Shown one piece after another: positions 50,701 to 61,858 of a DNA stretch of 64,000 bases; position 1 is the stretch's first letter, and each line of letters opens with the position of its first letter. The DNA comes from Vanilla planifolia. Lineage: Eukaryota; Streptophyta; Magnoliopsida; Asparagales; Orchidaceae. Under the pieces are notes generated by a model, which was not told the origin of the DNA, did no database searches, and was given only the letters and a program-made list of their open reading frames with translations. The stretch spans positions 1-64,000 of the forward strand of contig JAIUJO010000164.1 in assembly GCA_023846275.1 (NCBI GenBank), given 5' to 3'. Both the position numbers and the translations under genes were made by a program.

Positions 50701-51852
50701 GTGTATCATGTTGCCCCTTAAACGAGTAGTAGCCGCAGCGTGAAAGAATCTTGTGTTCCTGTCCCCCAAGCGGGCCCAGTCCAGTTTTGCCCTCTGGCAC
50801 CACCACCTCTCTTCCAGACTCAAAGCCCGATGATACTCAGAGATATGGGAGGAGATAGCAGCATTTTCCTCATTGGAAAGCCCCTGTTCAGTCTCCTTTA
50901 ATTGAAGCTCCCTAATTACCTTCTCAAGTTGTTTCGGTTTTGCAGCAATGTTCCCAATTTCCTTTTTACTCCAGCTGTGAAGTGCTTTCAATGCCCGCTG
51001 AAATTTAGTAGAGAGTGCCACCATAGGTGAACCCCTGACCTTTCTAAACCAAGCAGAGGCAACCACACTCTGAGTATAGGGGAAGGTCAACCATGCATTC
51101 TCAAACTGAAGCCTGCGGGAGAGTCGTGCAAGCCCCAGGCTGCTAAAGTGCACCAACAAAGGACAATGGTCTGAACCCAACCGAGTTAAGTGTCTGACAA
51201 CTGACCCCGGAAATGTCGTCATCCCTGATGCATTCAAGAAGGCCCTGTCCAATCTTTCATAAATCCTGGCCAAACCATCCCTGTTGTTACACCAGGTATA
51301 CTTGTTTCCAATAAAGCCCAAGTCACAGAGCTCGAGCTCCTGCACAAATCTCCCAAATTCCTCCTGAGCAGCCCCATACAAAAATTTTTTTCCCCCTTTT
51401 TTCTCCTCCTGGCACATGGTAATATTAAAGTCTCCAACCACCATCAGAGGCCCACCAAGATCAGCCACCTGTTTAATCTGCTCCAACGCACCCCTACGTA
51501 TGATATGGTCTTTAGAAGCATAAACACAGCAACAGAACCAGCTCGTCCCATCCACTTGGTCAAACTGAAGGGAGATTACCTGGGCAGAGGCATGCAAAAT
51601 ATCTAGCTTAACCAAATCCCTCCACAATACTATTATACCTCCTGACAACCCCACCGAAGGCTGCACATAAAAGTTCCAATTTCGTCCCAAAAGACGATCC
51701 GCATCTCTTCTGCCAAATTTCATGACTCTAGTCTCCAACAGCGCAACAGCAAATATTTTATTTTCTCTCACAATACGCTGCAAATAAGTCCTGGACTTAG
51801 AGGAGCGAACACCCCTCACATTCCATGCAAGTAGTGCCAACTTGTCCGTCAT
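47716..51852 (-). CDS. LINE ORF2: endonuclease / reverse transcriptase / RNase H polyprotein
   Basis: An uninterrupted 1378-residue protein that nicks target DNA and copies LINE RNA at the nick. Residues 1-235 form an APE-like endonuclease: N11 in AWNVRG, E40 in LLETR, G-D-F-N at 140-143, S-D-H-C-P at 227-231. Residues about 500-770 are the reverse transcriptase: motif A with D589 in KLDMDQAYDRV, GLRQGCPLSP at 645-654, and the FADD active site at 694-697 (aspartate codons 49,762-49,767). A zf-RVT domain lies at about 1040-1110 (C1087, C1091, H1099, C1104). RNase H lies at about 1224-1350 with D1228, E1267, D1293 and an H1330...N1340 end, where Asp or His is more usual at 1340. All key residues of endonuclease and RT are present. 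Length is normal for the clade. The ATG at 51,852 opens directly into the endonuclease fold. Its partner ORF1 is broken. Confidence 0.95.
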   Translation of the reverse strand: MTDKLALLAWNVRGVRSSKSRTYLQRIVRENKIFAVALLETRVMKFGRRDADRLLGRNWNFYVQPSVGLSGGIIVLWRDLVKLDILHASAQVISLQFDQVDGTSWFCCCVYASKDHIIRRGALEQIKQVADLGGPLMVVGDFNITMCQEEKKGGKKFLYGAAQEEFGRFVQELELCDLGFIGNKYTWCNNRDGLARIYERLDRAFLNASGMTTFPGSVVRHLTRLGSDHCPLLVHFSSLGLARLSRRLQFENAWLTFPYTQSVVASAWFRKVRGSPMVALSTKFQRALKALHSWSKKEIGNIAAKPKQLEKVIRELQLKETEQGLSNEENAAISSHISEYHRALSLEERWWCQRAKLDWARLGDRNTRFFHAAATTRLRGNMIHQLVNEQGQVIVSQQEIKDCILSFFEGKWCRDQEQVTPPSFLPDHTLSEDQIQGLNGPITEEEIRRAVLTLKSNKASGNDGISSEFLRGYWNITHNDITSAVRHFFQGGDMPKCWKDTLVVLIPKFQGANKPEQFRPISLCNSIYKVVARILVARLQIVLPDIIAPEQVAFIPGRSISDNIFLAQEMACRMHRTASAEGLMAVKLDMDQAYDRVNWEFLIHMMRLVGFPENWCMWVRSCVTMPRFGILFKGVRLPWITASRGLRQGCPLSPYLFAIVSEYLSYLINQQARVSRNVGFSIGQGAPIITHLMFADDVMLYAPANSDAVKAIKHILHMYSCASGQLVKCSKSNIYFSRSMAKKRRRVIAGKLEIKQGKECKYLGIPISASLPHKKDFNFLIQKVKARVDTWSARMLYMAGRLLLIKSVLASLPGYYLSHCFIPAGVIADLERIMRQFLWNGKSAHHSIHYVQWDLVNRPMDRGGLGIKRLATWQQGLAAKHCLRIFTKPDSLWCKSFLARYPTRLVDASYYRGDSNTCKLLRLAAEWVKDNIEWRIADGNRCSFLEDNWLGPCSLARWPTFLNMEVDLPLKVSCLINDQSQWDEDQLQNLFPAVLVDRIKRKPIDLAAVEDRLICPPCEKDDTPTNLVYNCMIDAVMHLQHSNLKLGWVWKLKLQPKISLFLWRVAWTALPTRLWLYKRGIASSCCCPFGCNETESLQHVLWGCTYAKAVRSEVTNGLNLEQNFFQQAGIASLMELFDWMASNYRSANATKMVIMFASMLHSIWLNRNSKVHGDLVLSASQTARLIIHTVQSNHAWENRNHTNPLGLIVTSPSVWSPPPKGWTKINCDAALMMDDYAAVGIIFRDTKGKPIKVFGQIICASTPIMAEYYAAILALHLAKKWIQRDIAIWLEVDSLQTATMLSSVMHYSSVPKGSWLVSMVHAFPEYRITHCYCEANEAANWIAKFVSTQRVEFIWDWGMPLPIHFEKILLNDYVFKPP

Positions 51853-51887
51853 TAAAGCAATTATTAAGCAAAAAAAAACAATCAGGC

Positions 51888-52526
51888 TTAACTACCACAG
51901 CAGTAGACCTCAACCCTCCAATACATAGCAGTTTCCCGCAAGCCTGTTAGCAGCGGAACAGTACCATCAAGCATAAGAAAGAAGATGAAAAGCCTCCAGT
52001 TCATCCAATCCACCAATTCCCCGTTACATTTAATTTGCACAATACCATCCATGCGATTATCCAACCATTCCAGCATCATCAACAGGCCAATCTGCAAAAG
52101 GCTCTGCTTTCCTCCATTCCCAATCTTGGACCAATTACAGGTATTTAAAACCCCTGCCTGCAGACCCCATGCACTACACTGCAGCCCAGGATTAACCACC
52201 CCAGCACCAACATTCAGCCAACCAGCAATCACTCGCCAAGGCCCAGACAGCACCATGTTTTTTACGCAAGCAGAGCAAGCACAATCGGCCCAAGCATACA
52301 TCCCCTCAACATGAAAATAGCAAAGGCGTGGCTCACCGTTGGCCAGAATCAGTCGAGAAAACCAAAAAACCACTATTTGGCACACCTTCGACCAGCAACA
52401 AAACGACGAGAAACTTCGCAAAAATCCGTCACCCAGGTCAAACCAGTAAAGAACCGAACCTGCGTGCCTTTGCGGCAAGCCAATTTCAATTCGCATTAAT
52501 AAGAGTAAGGGGACGAAGAAGATCAT
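51888..52526 (-). CDS. Unassigned 212-codon open frame between LINE ORF1 and ORF2
   Basis: A frame of 212 codons fills nearly the whole ORF1-ORF2 gap. It starts inside the last 41 nt of ORF1 (ATG 52,526) or at the internal ATG 52,496, which overlaps the ORF1 TGA. It ends 35 nt before the ORF2 ATG. The product would be rich in Trp, Cys and Leu, with a hydrophobic beginning (MIFFVPLLLL) and a second hydrophobic patch (QIVVFWFSRLI) near residue 50. I recognise no domain. It lies in the same frame as the upstream half of ORF1. It could be chance openness, a spacer under weak constraint, or a third LINE protein. Recorded as a low-confidence CDS because its length and tight fit are unexpected for a random spacer. 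Confidence 0.3.
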   Translation of the reverse strand: MIFFVPLLLLMRIEIGLPQRHAGSVLYWFDLGDGFLRSFSSFCCWSKVCQIVVFWFSRLILANGEPRLCYFHVEGMYAWADCACSACVKNMVLSGPWRVIAGWLNVGAGVVNPGLQCSAWGLQAGVLNTCNWSKIGNGGKQSLLQIGLLMMLEWLDNRMDGIVQIKCNGELVDWMNWRLFIFFLMLDGTVPLLTGLRETAMYWRVEVYCCGS

Positions 52527-54149
52527 CCGGCCGGCGCATTAATTCCGCACCAGTCCGCCCGCCATCACGCTCGTTCTCCTTTGATTCAAGCCCATTCCCT
52601 TCCTCGATTTTTCTACCCAGCGATGCCGCCGGACCATAATTAGCTGCTTGCCTCGTTGCCGGGACCCATCTCAGGCCACCCGCTCCACCGCTGTTCCTGG
52701 ACAGAGCCCGCGGTCGAAGTGACGGCGGGCGAACAGAATGGATAGATCGCCTCCCATCAGGTTTTCCCATTCTCGCTGTCGGCCGCCGTGAGCGGCCCCG
52801 CTGCTGCCACCTGCTCCGCACCACCATCCACGGCCCGTACCCCGTCCGGTCCGGTTCCGCCGTCACTGCTTCCTCCGACAAATTAAACGCGAAGGAAGAC
52901 GAAGCCGGTTCAAGGCTAATTCGCCGGTTCGGTAGGTCATTTTGCCGCTGGACCGTTTTTCCTACACCGGATCGGTTCGCTTCCCTTACCGCCTGCTGCT
53001 CCTCGTCAGGCCGGTTGACCTGCTGCTGTGCCAGCTCCATCAGCCCATTCTGGTCCAACATTGGACAAGCCAAAGACTTTGCAGCCCCGTTTGCACTATT
53101 GCGCGCCACACAAGCCCCCGTCATGTGTCCAGCACGTCCACACTGAAAGCAAATAGTTGGTAATCCTTCATATTCAAACCGCTGAAAAAACTTCCCCTTC
53201 TTACCGTTGAGCCATATACCCGTTCTCAACGGTGCGGTTAGATCCGCTCGAACACATATCCTAGCAAAAGATGTTCTTTCCATTTCTGAAGTCCAACCAT
53301 CGATCTGAGTTGGCTCCCCAATACTGTAGCGATGCGAATCAAATTGACTTCATCCCAGTAAATGAATGGCAATTCAGGCAGTCTAACCCACACTGGAGTA
53401 GACATTATTACTGAGTTGCTAGGGGAGAAATCAGATGTCCACCTATCAAGGCCAAGCAGCTGATCATTCACAAACCATGGCCCCCCATGCCAAACATAGT
53501 CCCGATCGGTCTGACTGGTAAAGTGTAGGGCTACGCATCCTTTACCCATGTCTAGAACACGAAATCCCCGCATATGACCCCATCTCCTGTACAGTTCTTT
53601 TGCAAGCCAGATGAAGGAAAACTTCCCACCATACAACCTTCCTACCAAGTCGTTTTGATGATAATGAATTCTTCTGTCAACCGCTTCATCACACATTTGA
53701 ACTACTGATCCGTCGAAAAAATCCCCGTTGCCCGCCGACACAAGATGCGAAATATTTCGATTTGGCGGCCTTCCTGCAAGCCTTGTCCCATGCTGCGTCG
53801 GCAATGCATCGCATAGTGGATTGCCCACACGTCCCGGCGATCCCACCGGCGAAACAGCCAGTGCATACTTGAACGATTTTCGGCCAGAGTTTGGACTAAT
53901 TGGACTAATTGATCCACCCATCACCATACCGTTCACCGTCGGCAACACCTGCTGCACCTACACAGTTACCGCCGCATTTACGCAATCATCTACGGGACAC
54001 CTTGCAATACGTCGAGCACTAGGGCTGCATGGATCTTCCCTTTGCTTGGAACACTCCCCCAACTCGACCGACACCCTCTTCGCAGACGCCGACGGCGATG
54101 TCAAGCCAACCTGCTCCACCGCCTTACCTTTTTTCTTCTCTTCCCCCAT
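52486..54149 (-). pseudogene. LINE ORF1 (gag-like, DUF4283 plus CCHC knuckle), broken by a stop and a frameshift
   Basis: Nucleic-acid-binding partner of ORF2. The likely start is the ATG at 54,149 (MGEEKKKG...). After 63 codons an in-frame TAG occurs at 53,958-53,960. The frame then stays open to 53,238 and contains a DUF4283-like region: a LVGRLYGGKFSF block, G-C-V-A-L-H-F, GPWFVNDQLLGLDRW, and PVWVRLPELPFIYW. From about 53,317 the coding signal jumps to another frame (53,283-52,486). That half carries ARICVRADL, GIWLNG and a zinc knuckle C-x2-C-x4-H-x4-C at 53,110-53,151 (CFQCGRAGHMTGAC). A Pro/Arg-rich basic tail follows. The switch sits at a run of four C on the + strand (53,316-53,319), consistent with loss of one base. 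A start downstream of the TAG (for instance at MVMGG) is possible, but the frameshift would still break the protein. Confidence 0.85.
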
Positions 54150-54180
54150 TTCCGAAACTCCCGCTCTCTCCTTTCGACCA

Positions 54181-54210
54181 TCCGCCCTAATTGAAGCTTC
54201 CGCCCTAATT
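54181..54210 (-). other. LINE 5' end with a 12-bp direct repeat
   Basis: On the + strand TCCGCCCTAATT occurs at 54,181-54,192 and 54,199-54,210, an 18-bp period. It forms the outer edge of the element. The 5' leader before the ORF1 ATG is only about 60 nt. Such start-site repeats may be part of an internal promoter, but nothing in the sequence proves that. Confidence 0.5.
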
Positions 54211-54227
54211 GTGCTTATGTGTGTATT
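54210..54227. repeat. Right copy of the LINE target-site duplication
   Basis: TGTGCTTATGTGTGTATT is identical to 47,644-47,661 and begins directly after the LINE 5' end. It continues into TG array sequence (GGTGCATAC), showing that the LINE split one continuous array. Confidence 0.9.
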
Positions 54228-55430
54228 GGTGCATACATGTGTGCTTGTGAGTGTGTGTTTGTGTATATGTGTGCATACATATGTGTATGCATGTGTATGG
54301 GTGTGCATTTTTGTATGTGTGTGTGCTTGTGAGCGGCTATGTGTGTGAGTGTGTGTGAGTATGTGTGTACGCACATGCACATGCATGTGTGCATACATGT
54401 ACACATGTTGTGCGTGCTTGTGTATGAGTGTGCAATTCTATGGGTGTGTCTGTGTGCTTGTTTCTATGTGTTTGCATGTGTTCACATGTGCTTGTGTGTG
54501 TCTATGTGTGTTTTGCACTCTGTGCTTGTGTGTGTGCATGTGTGTTTATGTATATGTGTATGTATTTATGTCTGTAAGTATATTATTATCCACAAGTGTG
54601 TGTGTCCTCTTTGAGTTTGTGTCTATGTGCATGTGCATTATTCTTGCACATGTGTACATGTGAGGGTGTGCCTATGTACGTGTGTGCATATGCATACATC
54701 ACTGTTTATGTATGGGTGTACACGTGTATGTGTGTGCATGTGTATATGTGTGGGTGTTTGTGGTAGAGCATGTGTGTTTGTGCATGAGTCCATGTGTTCA
54801 TGCTTATGTGTGTATATGTGCATGTGTGTGATTGTGCATGTCGGTTTAAATGTGCATACATGTGTGTGTGTGTGTGTGTGTGTGCATACGTGCATGCATG
54901 TTGGTCTACATGTGTTTGTATACTCGTGCATGCATGTGTTTGCTTATGTTTGTGTGCACAATTGTGGGCGTATACTTGATAGAGTATGTGTGCATGTGCA
55001 GGCATGTGTGTGCATATATATGTGTGTTTGAATATGTTTGCTTGCTCTTATGTGTGCATGTGTATGTATGTGTGAGTGTGCATGCTTTATTGTGCTTGTG
55101 CATGTGTGTGCATGTGAGTGCATATAAATTCATTTGAATATTTGTGTTTGTGCATGCATATGTGTTTTTTATGTTCATGTATGTATGCATGTTCTTGTGT
55201 ACATGTGTATGTGTGCATATTTGTTTGCATGTGTGTGGATGTGTGTGTTTGCATGCATATGTGTATGTTGGTGTATCTGTGTTTGTGTTTGTGCAAGTTT
55301 ACATGCTTATGTTTATCTGCATTTATGGATGTGTGCACTTGTGTGTGCATGTGTCAGTGTGTTTGTGTATGTACATGCACATCTATGTGCATGTGTGTCT
55401 GCATGCATGTATGTGTATATTTGTTAGGAA
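54228..55430 (+). repeat. TG-rich array, block 3 (continuation beyond the LINE)
   Basis: Same composition and words as block 2, and once continuous with it before the LINE inserted. It ends at a polarity switch near 55,430. Confidence 0.9.
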
Positions 55431-55503
55431 CATGCATACACTCCTATATGTACACACCTACATGCATGCACACATGCATGCATAACAAACATGCATGCAG
55501 ACA
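55396..55503. repeat. Inverted repeat at the TG-to-CA polarity switch
   Basis: TGTCTGCATGCATGT at 55,396-55,410 has its exact reverse complement at 55,489-55,503. An inner pair, TTTGTTA at 55,420 and TAACAAA at 55,483, also matches, with about 10 extra bases in the left arm. Left of the centre the + strand is TG-rich and right of it CA-rich, so the foldback coincides with the switch. Confidence 0.8.
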
Positions 55504-58500
55504 TGTGCCCATATGTGCTTATAGATAGACACACATGTGCACACATGGAGACACAAACATGCACTCACTCTCATATGCATAGACATGCAAACACATATTT
55601 ACACATGCACAAAAATATAGAACCACATGGAAATAGTCACACACATGCATGCATATTTGCATGCACATAGATGCCAACACACAAACATAAGCACACACAC
55701 ACACACATACACTTAAACAAACAAAAACAAGCAAAAGTTCATGCATGAACACATTTATGCACTCACATGCATGCTCACTTGCGTACACCATACAGACACA
55801 CTTATACACATGCATGACCATGTACACATACACATACAGACTCACACAAGGACAGACACAAACACACACACACATGTACACACATGCACATGCACACACA
55901 CACTTCAATGCATAGCCACATGTGCACACACATGCATAAGCATATGCATGTATAGCCATATGTATAGATGCATGCACACACCCACATATACACAAGCATG
56001 CACATAGACACACATGCATACACATGCGTGCAAAAAAGCTCATGCACATACAAACATGTATAGACGAACACGCACAAGAAAGCAAAAATGCATGCATGCA
56101 CACCCAAGTGCGTTCATATGCTTGCATATGCACTAGCACAAAAATGCACATGCACTTGCACAAGTAGACAAATGCAAACACAGAGACACACACATTTGCA
56201 CAAACATGTACACACACATGCACATGAATGCACACAAACATATAAACATTCACATGCATGCATACACTCTCAAACAAACTTGCACTCCCACTTACAGAAA
56301 CACTCACATGTATACACTCAAGTGGACACAAACATAAACATAATGACTCACACACATGTGCACACAAATACATGCATGCACAAGCATGCAAGCTCACTCA
56401 CACACACAAGCATGCACTTGCAATACATGTTCACACACACTCACACACATAAAGGAAAACACAAACTTGGACACATATGCACTCTTACAGACACCCACAC
56501 ATATACATTCTCATACAAGCATGTACACATGCGCATGCACACATGCATAATCACACATGCACACACTGATGTAGACACACACACATGCTCAAACATACAC
56601 ATGCACACACTTACACACATGCACACAAACACAAAAAAAAGCACACACACGCACATGCATATACGTGCACACACACATGCACACACACCCACATGTACTT
56701 ATGCCCACACACACACAAACATATATACTCACATACACATACACATGCACACACAAAACATGCAAACACTTGTACACCCACACATGCACACAAACGCACA
56801 GATGCACCCACCCACGAAAACACATGCACATGCACACGTACACAAACACACCTATGCATAGTCTCACACACCCAAAGACACACACACATGGATGCACACA
56901 AAAACATGCATATACACATGCATGTTGACCCACACAAGCATTTGCATGTCCATCTGAACATAAAGCCACTCACACACATACACAAACATGCACATATGCA
57001 CACATAGACACAAACACACACAAAAACGCACACACAGATACACACATGCATGCACACATGCTTGTTGACACACAAGCATTCGCACACACATGCACACATG
57101 TATACGAATACATATGCTCACACACAAGCATGCGTTCACACTTATACAGTCAAAGATATTAAATCACACCCATGAACACACACACAGACATACGTCAGCA
57201 AGTACACACACCCACATGAACACACACATAACTGCTCACATGCATTCATGTAAGGCTGCACATGTACAAATAGACATAAACAAATACACACACACATGGC
57301 AATATACAAAAATGCTCACTTAGACACACAAACGCACAAACACACACAAATACACAAAGATATGCACTCAGATGCATACAAACACACATGCTTTTGCACA
57401 CACAAAGGAACATAGATGAACAAAGTCACACCCACAACTACACATAGAAATACATACATGCATGCACCCATGCACACACACTCACATTACTACACACACA
57501 TGCATGTGTACCTATGCATACATATAAACATACATACACACATACACATATTAGCACATAGACACTTGCATGACTACATAGGCATAAGCATGCACATGCA
57601 CATATAAATGCACAGAGATGCACATAAACATAAACACACATCCACACACACACATATATAGATAGACACAAATGACCACTCACTTAAACACATACATGCA
57701 CTAACATGCACCCATCCACACCTATACACACATGTGAATATACATTCACACACACCCACACTAGAAACACACCCACATGCATGCACATAGACACACATAA
57801 CCACACACCCAAGCATCGATAGGCATACATACACACATATACACTTATACATATATACACATATATACATATACATATATACACATGCACATAAACACAC
57901 ACTCATTAACACATGTATTCATGCGCACACACACACACATGTTGACACACAAACTCATGCATGCATATACACACACACACAAACAAACATGCGTATGCAT
58001 GCACATGCACGTGCACAAGCACATGCATGTATACACACAAACATTATAAGCACACTCGCACACACATGCGTATGCATACACACTTGCACAAACACTTTGA
58101 AGCATACATAAGTAGGGAGATGCATACAAAGACACACATGTATGTGCCACCCTCACACATACATATGTGTTCACACACATGCAAAAACACAAACAAATAC
58201 ACAAACACACACACACACACACATACACACTAACATACACATGCACACATGTATGTACACTCAAGGGAACACATTAATCTATAAATGAAGACTCATACAA
58301 AATGCATCTACCTACACAAATACATCCACATGGGCAACCACACATATATGCACATAAATGAACACATGTACCAATGGATGCACACATGTACATATACATA
58401 AATACACATATATGCACACAAACACATGAATATGAACATGTACACACACACACACAAAATCACAGGCATGCATAGGCACACACACAAGTATAAGCACCAC

Positions 58501-61500
58501 ACACACATTCACAAACACATGTAAACACATGCACATAGATAAGCACACACACATACACACACGTGCATGCACACACATGAATGCACAAGCACTCACACCC
58601 GTGCACATACATATGCACATGCACATGTACACATACATGCACAAACATGCTAAGAAACACCCACATGCACCCACACACATGTGTGTACAAAGAGGCATGC
58701 ATGCACACAAATAAAAGCACATGAACAAGCTTATGCATGCACACACATTTGCACACACACACACACACAAACAACCACACATGTGCACATGAGCACATAC
58801 ATATGCTTACATACACACATGCACATAGATGCACACATGCACGCACACATAGACACATGCACACACCACACATTAATAGATATGTGCATGTACACACACA
58901 CACACAAGCACATACATGCATACAAATGCACACATGTAAACTCACATAAACACAAGCACACACATACATGCATATGCACATGCACATGTGCACACATATA
59001 CATACCCACACACAAGCATACACACATATACAAACACACACACATGTGCACAAACACACAAAAAGAAACACAAGAGCATGTGCTCAATTACACACACACC
59101 CACATGCCTTCATGTGTACTTATACATACATGTGTACACACTCATACACACATTCATGCAAACACGCACTTATAGACACATGCACACATCCACACACTTG
59201 AACACACACACACGCACATATGTGCATGCATGCACACACATACACACATGCACATACACACATACACATGAACACATACACACACCCACCCATATACCCC
59301 CGCACTCACATGCACACACACACATAGACACACCATGGACTCACTCACATACACACGAATGCATAAACACTCACAAATGCACAAATCCTCATAGAGACAC
59401 ACACACATACGTGCACACATGCATGCAAAAGTACACACACACATACATACTTGAATAGAAGTACAAGCACAACCATTAACACACACCTAAACAAACATGT
59501 GCACACATGTTCACACATGCATCCACAAACACCCACGCACACACAAATGGATATATATGAACTTGCAAACACATGCAAAAGCACACACATAGATAGACAC
59601 ACCCACACATATCCACACATATGCTCACATGCACACACATTGTGTACACATGCATATGAACACAAGCACGGATATGAACACTAACACATGCATGCACACT
59701 CCTACACACATGTACAAATACATACACACGAGTGAAAGTATGCACACATATGAACCCCCATGTACTCAAAAGAACAAACATGCTCACACATATACATGCA
59801 AAGATGCACCTATGAATAAACACACATACACACATGCATGCATGCACATAAGTACATGAACACACATGCACAAGCATATGTAAGCACATTACAAGCATAC
59901 ACACACACAACCACAACCATAGCCTCTCTTGCACTGGCACACACATAGATACACATGGAGACATGTACATGTGCACAAATACATGCACACACATACACAC
60001 TACCATTCACATATATCATATTGACACTCATACACATAGACATGCATGCATTCACACATGTGCATGCACACACACAAACACAGATGCACACCCACAACCC
60101 TTGCACATACACATGCATGCTTGAACACATGCACAACTAGCACACACCAACACTTATAGAAACACACAAATAAGAACACACATTCACACATATACACACA
60201 TACATACATGCACAGACATTCACGTAGTCAAACACAAACAAAAACACAATCACACATGAACAAACCCACAAACACACACATACATGCACACACACATACA
60301 CATATGTGCACACACTTGGATAATAATACACACGTGTGCATATGTGTGCATGCTCACATATGAACATACACGCATGCACATGCATACACACACGACCATA
60401 CAAACATGCACACACACGCTTGCATACATACAGGACTTGCACACACACATTCTCCTATACACACACAATAAAATATATGCACACATGCTCACGCACATGC
60501 ATGCATACAAACATGCACACATATGCACATTTGCATGCATGCACACAAACATAGACATAAATAAACATACACTAGCAAGTACACTTTCAAACATGATGAC
60601 CCATATACATGCAAATACAAAGACACACACACATGTACACATGCACAAATGCCCACACACACTTGCATACAAATGCTTACATGCACACAAACATATGCAT
60701 CCACACAAACACACACATGCATGCACATAAATGAACACATGCACACACGTGCACACGCACAAATGCGCACACCATCACAAACATAACTAGACATGCACAA
60801 ATTCACACATGCACACATACACACTTGTATAGAGGCCATTGCACACACTCATAAGCATGCTTGCACACTCACACACCCACACATGACTATGCTCTGACTT
60901 GCATAAACATGCATACATGTATACATAGACACATGCATGCACACATGCATATGCACACACACACAAATACAAACATGCTTAAACACACCTACACACATGC
61001 CTATGTACACTTGCACACAAACAGTTGTAAAAATGCATGCACATACACACATACAAGAACACATGTGCATACATGTACATACATTGGAAGAAACACAAGC
61101 ATGAAAGCACACATGCCCAAACCACTCAAGCACAAAACAATGTGTATGCAAACACATGCATATGCACATGCAAAAACACATGCGCACTCACTCATACATA
61201 CATGCACAAATTCACAGACACACACATGCAAACATGCACATGCACAAACCTACATGAACACACACAAATATGCTCACATACATACAAACATGTACACGTA
61301 CATGCTCACATGCACTTGCTCACACAAACACGCATGTACACATGCACAAGCACACCCAAATGCTCATAGACATGCACACAAATGGACACACACTCATATA
61401 GACATGCACACATACGAACACCCTTGAACATGTGCACACACACACAAACATGTGCACCTATGCATGCACATACAACCACAGACACATACACACGCATAAA

Positions 61501-61652
61501 TATTTACACATGCACTACAAGAACACATGCACACATGCACGTACAAGCAGGCACACACATATATGCACAAAAAAATATGCACACACAGACACACACATGT
61601 ATGCTTTTATGAAAGTGCACTTACATGGACACACACATAAATGTATAAACAC
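55431..61652 (-). repeat. CA-rich array (TG-rich on the - strand), block 4
   Basis: The mirror composition of blocks 1-3: CACACATGCACA, ACACATGTACAC and CATGCATG words on the + strand. Open frames are Thr/His/Cys-rich on + and Cys/Val-rich on -, both composition artefacts. No gene is supported across this 6.2-kb block. Confidence 0.95.
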
Positions 61653-61858
61653 ACACATGTGTACATGTATGTGTGCATGTATGTGTGCTTTTATTTTTGT
61701 GTTCGTCTATGTATGCATATGTGTATGTGTGCATATGTGCATTGGAGCATACATGTGTATGTGTGCATGTGGGCATGCATGTATGTTTGTGTGCACATGT
61801 TCTTGCATCTCTGTGTGTGTGAGCATGTGTGTATGTGCATGTGTGTGGATATATATAT
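61653..61858 (+). repeat. Short TG island within the CA array
   Basis: From the ACACATGTGT dyad at 61,653 the + strand becomes TG-rich for about 200 bp, then returns to CA-rich at the centre of a palindrome (61,858). It behaves as an inverted segment. Confidence 0.85.

Larger units (their letters stand above)
47660..54210 (-). mobile_element. Full-length plant L1-type LINE (non-LTR retrotransposon)
   Basis: The element reads on the - strand: a short 5' leader (about 54,210-54,150), ORF1 (broken), an extra open frame, ORF2 (intact), a 37-nt 3' UTR and a poly(A) tail. Perfect 18-bp target duplications flank it, so it arrived by target-primed reverse transcription into TG-array DNA. From the duplications, the empty site would read GTGTATT then GGTGCATAC. 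The T's at the nick could pair with the poly(A) tail, as expected for L1 endonuclease. ORF2 carries endonuclease, reverse transcriptase, zf-RVT and RNase H domains, the layout of plant L1-clade elements with RNase H. Insertion is fairly recent, since the duplication is perfect and ORF2 is open. Confidence 0.95.

Noticed and set aside
53728..54348. 206-codon + strand open frame opposite ORF1
   Set aside because: Antisense to the GC-rich ORF1 start and then runs into TG array; no motif.
55519..56397. 292-codon - strand open frame in the CA array
   Set aside because: Same artefact on the other strand; it has no motif, and a + strand Thr/His-rich frame overlaps it.
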